A DNA stretch of 9,850 nt from Candidatus Woesearchaeota archaeon CG11_big_fil_rev_8_21_14_0_20_43_8 (lineage in GTDB: Archaea > Nanobdellota > Nanobdellia > Woesearchaeales > CG08-08-20-14), in assembly GCA_002762705.1 (NCBI GenBank), contig PCVE01000069.1, positions 1,308 to 11,157 of the forward strand, written 5' to 3'. The position numbers and the translations under genes are program-made. Below the pieces are notes generated by a model. The model did not search any database. It saw only the letters and a program-made list of their open reading frames with translations, and was not told where the DNA came from. Positions 5,904 to 9,850 of the stretch are shown in pieces (within the stretch, counting starts at the first letter, position 1; the number at the start of each line of letters is the position of its first letter).

Positions 5904-8435
5904 TTGATGGAAAAAAAGAGGACAATGATCTTAGTAGTTGTTGTTCTAGTCTTCATGATATTCACGTTATCATTATATTTTCTTGGTGTGACACCTGGAT
6001 ACATAGCACGTGTCATCCATGTCGGCGGCGGGAACATGACTTCTATAAACATATCTCATACTACTGCTCCCACGACATGGCAAGGTCTATACGGAAGCAT
6101 GACTTCAGCAGTAGTCCCTAATTCCACAAATCCGCCTGGCGGCGCGATAGCCAGCTTCAATATATATTCAGAATGCCCAGACAATCAGACAGGCGAGGTC
6201 TATTTCTCGACAGTGGATCCAATCGACTTCGCTTCTTTAGTGCCAGCGGCGGCTTCAGACATAGATACATTCCTAGGAGTGAATCCCGCAGATAAGACAT
6301 CTGGAACAAATGTCTTCACAGCGATGGCTGTCTTTGAGATATATGATAGTAATATGAGCTTACCGTCTGTGACGACAAATTCAGGGACTGGAACATATCG
6401 CACAGGCATACTCAAACAGGGATCTGATATAATCTTTGTCGCAAACATCCAACAGGATGGACAATCATTTCAGGGATCGACAATCGATTATCAGGCGCTG
6501 ATTCCGATACCTGGCGGGGTGACATATTACACATTCATAGATCCAGCGAACACTTGTCCGGCGATATGTGGAAATGGCATGTGTGAATATGGAGAGGATC
6601 AATACAGCTGTCCTGCAGATTGCGGCCTACCACCATATTGCGGCGACGGGACATGTGATATGAATGAGACACAATTCGATTGCCCGGCGGATTGTGGTTT
6701 CCCTCCATTCTGCGGTGATGGAACTTGTAATATCAATGAGACACAATTCGATTGCCCAGCCGATTGCGCCCCTACATGGTATTGCGGCGATTTGATCTGC
6801 AATACAAATGAGAGCAGTTATGATTGTCCTGCAGATTGCGGCCTCCCGCCAAGCTGCGGTGATTCAACATGCGACGCTAATGAGACGCAATATAATTGTC
6901 CGGATGATTGTGGCGCTCCGCCAGGTTGCGGTGATGCGACATGCGACGCTAATGAGACACAATACAATTGCCCAGATGATTGCGGTCTCCCACCAAGCTG
7001 CGGTGATAATGTTTGTGGAACAGGAGAATCAAGCTACAATTGCCCACAAGACTGCGGTGCACCAGCGATCTGTGGTGATGGATTATGCACAGCAGGAAAA
7101 GAGACATGCAATTCCTGTTTCCTTGACTGCGGATTCTGTCCGACAGATTTCGGACAACACGCCGGTGAATATATCCAACCAGGCATCATTGCACCACCGG
7201 TCGACCCATTGATCCAACCAAATGCGAATCCTATTTCCAAGATAGATAGATCATATTATGTTTCCGGACTGAGCCAGAAGAAGCTGGTCATATATCCAAG
7301 CACAATAGATCTCACTATCCCGGCAGGTGGTCTTCAGACCATGCAATTAAGATTCTTGAATACATATAGCAGCTCTTTTGTCCTTACTGGTCATCAAGAT
7401 GGAGATATAAGCTCATTCACGTCGATCCGCCCAGTGATAATCAATGTCCCTGGAGCAAGCGACGCGACTGCGCTCGCCACTTTTGCGGTATCGCAAAAGA
7501 CACTACCGGGATTATACACCGGACGATTGATGTTCCTTGACAACCAGGCAAAACCAAGGGGCACTGTGCCAGTGAATATCAAAGTCACACCTACGAACAA
7601 ACTCTTTTCATTTGAATTGAAAGTGCTTGACACAAAAATACATCCTAGCGATTCCTTACCTATCGAAGTCAAGATAAAAAATGTGCCTGGGAAGAATGTG
7701 TATTTTTATTTTGATGTGCTCGACCCATTCTCACAGCAAGAACTAAATTCTTACAGTGATTCGACAATAGTAGATGGAGAATTCTCAAAAGTAATAATGC
7801 TTCCGACGTCTAAAGAACTTATGACTGGAAGATATTTTGTGACAGGTGAAGCATATTACTTAAACGATGCCAATACACGAGTCACTACATCAGATAATAT
7901 ATATTTCAATATTGTTCCGACCAGGATCGTTCAATACGTCATGCTACCATTATGGATACTTCTTAGTGTCATACTTGTGCTCGGACTTAGATATCTGTTT
8001 TATAGTACCGACCTCATAATCAAGCATAAAAAGACTGCTGCGCTCATATATTTCAATCAGCTCGACCGTAATAATGCTGCTCTTCAGAAGATAAACCCTA
8101 AAAAACCTCATGCGAATCTCGTGCTCTTTGTCGAATCAAAAGAGTTCTTCAAGCGAAAGATCGAATCTCTCGATAAGCTTGAGCAGCATAAGACATACAA
8201 GAGGACAATACTTTTCATAGTCAAGATGCGTGACTTCGCAAAGCAGCTCGCCGCAGAAGGATATGATGTGCAGTATTACAAGACAGATCATTTCACAGAT
8301 GCGGTGACTGAATTCGTGCATGACAATCAGGTGAAAAAATTATTCATCCAGCATGAACATGAGACTGAAGTGCAAAAATTGACAAAAGAGCTCCTGCAGA
8401 CAATACCTACAAATATAGAGATCCTAGGCAGATGA
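5904..8435 (+). CDS. Two-pass surface protein: Cys repeats outside, photolyase-like alpha/beta domain inside
   Basis: This 843-residue protein starts at TTG 5904 or, more likely, ATG 5907. Basic MMEKKR precedes a membrane anchor (8-28). The ectodomain (about 29-675) has an N-terminal domain (about 40-215) with NxS/T sequons at 44, 49, 73, 94 and 150. Eight 24-residue Cys repeats follow (222-413), then a Pro-rich linker and two beta-sandwich modules (about 460-563 and 567-672). The first sandwich has the 'IDLTIPAGG ... LPGLYTGRL ... VPVNIKV' pattern of NEW3/CARDB-like domains. A second membrane segment (about 677-700) is followed by basic residues, so 701-843 should be cytoplasmic. That tail resembles the N-terminal alpha/beta domain of DPRP photolyases: QL at 719-720, a LVLFVES strand (739-745), then H762 and KMRDFAKQLAAEGYDVQYY (774-792). 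No FAD-binding domain follows. The layout is clear; the DPRP match is by eye; the function is unknown. Confidence 0.85.
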   Translation: MMEKKRTMILVVVVLVFMIFTLSLYFLGVTPGYIARVIHVGGGNMTSINISHTTAPTTWQGLYGSMTSAVVPNSTNPPGGAIASFNIYSECPDNQTGEVYFSTVDPIDFASLVPAAASDIDTFLGVNPADKTSGTNVFTAMAVFEIYDSNMSLPSVTTNSGTGTYRTGILKQGSDIIFVANIQQDGQSFQGSTIDYQALIPIPGGVTYYTFIDPANTCPAICGNGMCEYGEDQYSCPADCGLPPYCGDGTCDMNETQFDCPADCGFPPFCGDGTCNINETQFDCPADCAPTWYCGDLICNTNESSYDCPADCGLPPSCGDSTCDANETQYNCPDDCGAPPGCGDATCDANETQYNCPDDCGLPPSCGDNVCGTGESSYNCPQDCGAPAICGDGLCTAGKETCNSCFLDCGFCPTDFGQHAGEYIQPGIIAPPVDPLIQPNANPISKIDRSYYVSGLSQKKLVIYPSTIDLTIPAGGLQTMQLRFLNTYSSSFVLTGHQDGDISSFTSIRPVIINVPGASDATALATFAVSQKTLPGLYTGRLMFLDNQAKPRGTVPVNIKVTPTNKLFSFELKVLDTKIHPSDSLPIEVKIKNVPGKNVYFYFDVLDPFSQQELNSYSDSTIVDGEFSKVIMLPTSKELMTGRYFVTGEAYYLNDANTRVTTSDNIYFNIVPTRIVQYVMLPLWILLSVILVLGLRYLFYSTDLIIKHKKTAALIYFNQLDRNNAALQKINPKKPHANLVLFVESKEFFKRKIESLDKLEQHKTYKRTILFIVKMRDFAKQLAAEGYDVQYYKTDHFTDAVTEFVHDNQVKKLFIQHEHETEVQKLTKELLQTIPTNIEILGR
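6567..7142 (+). repeat. Eight in-frame 72-base repeats encoding Cys-rich units
   Basis: Units begin at residues 222, 246, 270, 294, 318, 342, 366 and 390 of the surface protein, an exact 24-residue period with no insertions. The consensus is CGDGTCDxNETQxxCPxDCGxPPx, with cysteine spacing CX4CX8CX3CX5. Units 2-6 carry an N-E-T/S glycosylation sequon at the same place (N254, 278, 302, 326, 350). Units 1, 7 and 8 do not. Unit 8 has extra cysteines (402, 405, 409, 412) and looks like a capping unit. Units 5 and 6 are the most alike (58 of 72 bases by hand count, mostly third-position differences). Similar 'CGDGxCxxxEtxxxCPxDC' units occur in many secreted archaeal and bacterial proteins. The Asp/Asn-rich loop could bind calcium, but this is not shown. 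Confidence 0.9.
8034..8435 (+). other. Encoded cytoplasmic DPRP/photolyase-like alpha/beta domain
   Basis: Residues 711-843 of the surface protein form an alternating strand-helix domain. By-eye comparison with the start of DPRP/(6-4) photolyases aligns ALIYFNQLD with 'LVLILGDQL', LVLFVES with 'IVLCEV', and H762 through YDVQYYKT with 'HHKKKI ... SAMRHFAEEL ... GYRVRYTRI'. LFIQHEHETEVQKL aligns with 'ICVTEPGEWRVRSEM'. In the photolyases this half binds the antenna chromophore. The conserved AMRHFA is KMRDFA here, so the His is lost. The catalytic FAD half is absent, as the protein ends at residue 843. Confidence 0.6.
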
Positions 8436-8437
8436 GA

Positions 8438-9814
8438 TCAATTATCCTTATATCTAATAAGATCAGATACTTTTTGGACATGTATCAGATTGCTCATCAT
8501 AGGTTTTTCAGTATACATCCCACCAGTACATACAACAATATCTCTTTTTGACAATATCTTTTCATGATAACAATAGAGAATCGCATGAAGGCCCATATCC
8601 AGCACAGGTGCCTTGAAAAAAACAGGAAAGACTCCAAAAAAAAGATGTAATTTCCGTTTGACGTTTTGATCGGGAGTGACTGCGATCAACATTTTACCCG
8701 AACGAAAACGTGACATCATCCGTGCAGTATGACCTGTTTTTGTAAGAATAAGAATATGGTCGATATGGGTTTTCTGACATAATGAATAAACTGAATTGGT
8801 TATGGCATCTGAAAGATCAGATGAAGATTCATTACAGAGCTGACAACCAACATTCAATTCTACTTCTTTTGCTATAGAAGCCATCACTTCAACAGTTTTC
8901 ACAGGATATTTCCCTATAGCAGTCTCACCAGAGAGCATTATGGCATCGCTCCCATCAAGGATAGCATTTGCAACATCACTTGCCTCTGCTCTTGTCGGGC
9001 GATGATTATTTATCATTGACTCGAGCATCTGTGTGGCAGTGATGACTAGCTTTCCCTTAGCTATGCATTTTTTAATTATTGATTTCTGTATCATAGGTAC
9101 TTTTTGTAACGGAAGTTCCACACCAAGTGAACCACGGGCTACCATGACCCCTTGGGCTGCTTCGATTATTGGATCTATACTCTTTAATCCATCTGGATTC
9201 TCAATCTTTGCGATAATCCCAATATCTGATTTTCCGATTAACTTCCTTAGGTTCAAGATATCTTCAGCATCACGAGTATAAGATAATGCGATATAATCAA
9301 TCTTCAATCTCTTTGCGAGCATTATGCAGACCAAGTCATTCTTAGTCAAAGAGGGTATTGTGAGCCGTCTTCCGATGACTGAAACATTTTTCTTATCTTT
9401 CAAGATCCCTTTTTTGATGAATTCAATGCAGATCTTATGTCTCTGTTTTTTTATGACTTTTGATTCAAGTATCCCATCTTCAAAGTGGATCCAATCACCG
9501 ATTTTGACATCTTTATAGCAATCTCCTGTGAAACTGACCATTTCTTTTTTTGAAAAACCGACCCATATTCTTGTCCCTTTTTCCACCAGAAGATCGTTTA
9601 TAAGGGAAACACGAAGATCTGGCCCTTTTACATCCATTATGATTGGTATATCAGCAATCATCCTCACAGTCTTGATTATCGATTCATATTGGTCGATATC
9701 ACCATGAACGGTATTTATACGCACTGCATCCATACCAGAAGAATACATCTTCCTCAATAAAGATACATCCAACGATGCTGGTCCGATAGTGCAGATTATT
9801 TTTGTATGTTTCAT
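8438..9814 (-). CDS. pyk: Pyruvate kinase, divergent at the metal sites
   Basis: Pyruvate kinase makes pyruvate and ATP from PEP and ADP. The 458-residue protein has the full family layout. TKIICTIGPAS (4-14) begins the barrel, the B domain spans about 68-150, KIEN (203-206) carries the catalytic Lys and a metal-binding Glu (205), TATQMLESM (259-267) and LDGSDAIMLSGETAIGKYP (286-304) follow, and there is a C-terminal regulatory-type domain (about 335-458). Several active-site positions differ. The canonical ARGDLG is ARGSLG (226-231), so S229 replaces the second Mg2+-binding Asp. RxNFSHG is RINTVHG (32-38) and DTKGPEIR is DVKGPDLR (61-68), so the K+-site Ser and Thr are both Val and the Glu linked to K+ dependence is Asp. 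Activity is therefore uncertain. No Shine-Dalgarno or TATA box is seen in the 36 bases upstream, so it may be in an operon running in from the right. It converges on the surface-protein gene with a 2-base gap. Confidence 0.9.
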   Translation of the reverse strand: MKHTKIICTIGPASLDVSLLRKMYSSGMDAVRINTVHGDIDQYESIIKTVRMIADIPIIMDVKGPDLRVSLINDLLVEKGTRIWVGFSKKEMVSFTGDCYKDVKIGDWIHFEDGILESKVIKKQRHKICIEFIKKGILKDKKNVSVIGRRLTIPSLTKNDLVCIMLAKRLKIDYIALSYTRDAEDILNLRKLIGKSDIGIIAKIENPDGLKSIDPIIEAAQGVMVARGSLGVELPLQKVPMIQKSIIKKCIAKGKLVITATQMLESMINNHRPTRAEASDVANAILDGSDAIMLSGETAIGKYPVKTVEVMASIAKEVELNVGCQLCNESSSDLSDAITNSVYSLCQKTHIDHILILTKTGHTARMMSRFRSGKMLIAVTPDQNVKRKLHLFFGVFPVFFKAPVLDMGLHAILYCYHEKILSKRDIVVCTGGMYTEKPMMSNLIHVQKVSDLIRYKDN

Positions 9815-9850
9815 TTTTTAGACAGATTGCTGAACACTAGCGATGCCGCG

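Noticed and set aside
5882..6121. ATG-started frame just before the surface protein start
   Set aside because: It overlaps the real gene in another frame, gives a His/Ser-rich product without family features, and the real frame has a clear membrane anchor.
6567..7142. The 72-base repeats as a possible CRISPR array
   Set aside because: The units are contiguous without spacers, stay in one reading frame, and vary mainly at third codon positions, so they are protein-coding repeats.
6599..7240. Long open frames on the opposite strand and in another forward frame across the Cys-repeat region
   Set aside because: They are created by the 72-base periodic composition of the real gene. Their translations are low-complexity echoes of the repeats with no start signals.
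9818..9850. An open frame running in from the right edge on the minus strand, ending TAA three bases before the pyruvate kinase ATG
   Set aside because: Only about 10 codons are visible and another frame is open over the same bases, so coding cannot be shown. It would fit an operon upstream of pyruvate kinase if confirmed by sequence to the right.

Overview
The window reads as a gene-dense archaeal chromosome segment. The evidence is an archaeal/eukaryotic-type class I release factor (aRF1, with NIKS, YxCxxxF and GGQ motifs), TATA-box promoters about 25-30 bases ahead of start codons, several apparently leaderless genes, and a very large surface protein with a domain style I associate with DPANN archaea (Woesearchaeota/Pacearchaeota-like). 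The phylum is an inference; the archaeal assignment is firm. Eight protein genes fill almost all of the sequence. The only sizeable intergenic gap is 246 bases (5658-5903). I see no RNA genes, transposons or CRISPR.

Layout, left to right. A left-truncated thioredoxin-VKOR fusion (+) makes disulfides outside the membrane. A small DUF1566-like protein (+) follows with its own promoter. A carbamate kinase-enolase operon lies on the minus strand; the enolase Shine-Dalgarno overlaps the carbamate kinase stop codon. Divergent from it is aRF1 (+), which appears to lack the C-terminal mini-domain. A cysteine-rich flavodoxin-fold flavoprotein (-) converges on aRF1. Divergent from the flavoprotein is an 843-residue membrane protein (+). 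It has an N-terminal anchor, a large ectodomain containing eight exact 24-residue Cys repeats and two beta-sandwich modules, a second membrane segment, and a cytoplasmic domain resembling the alpha/beta half of DPRP-type photolyases. A divergent pyruvate kinase (-) closes the window.

Functional links. Enolase and pyruvate kinase are consecutive steps of lower glycolysis, and carbamate kinase is another substrate-level ATP-forming enzyme, which suggests a fermentative energy economy. The pyruvate kinase, however, has replaced the Asp that binds catalytic Mg2+ and two K+-site side chains. The Trx-VKOR protein is a plausible source of disulfides for the Cys-repeat surface protein.

The strongest candidate for something undescribed is the large surface protein: a cell-surface, Cys-repeat, probably glycosylated ectodomain joined through the membrane to a solitary photolyase-like alpha/beta domain with no FAD domain. 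It shares an intergenic promoter region with a flavoprotein. Three convergent gene pairs meet with gaps of 3, -7 and 2 bases, so transcription must end inside the opposing gene.
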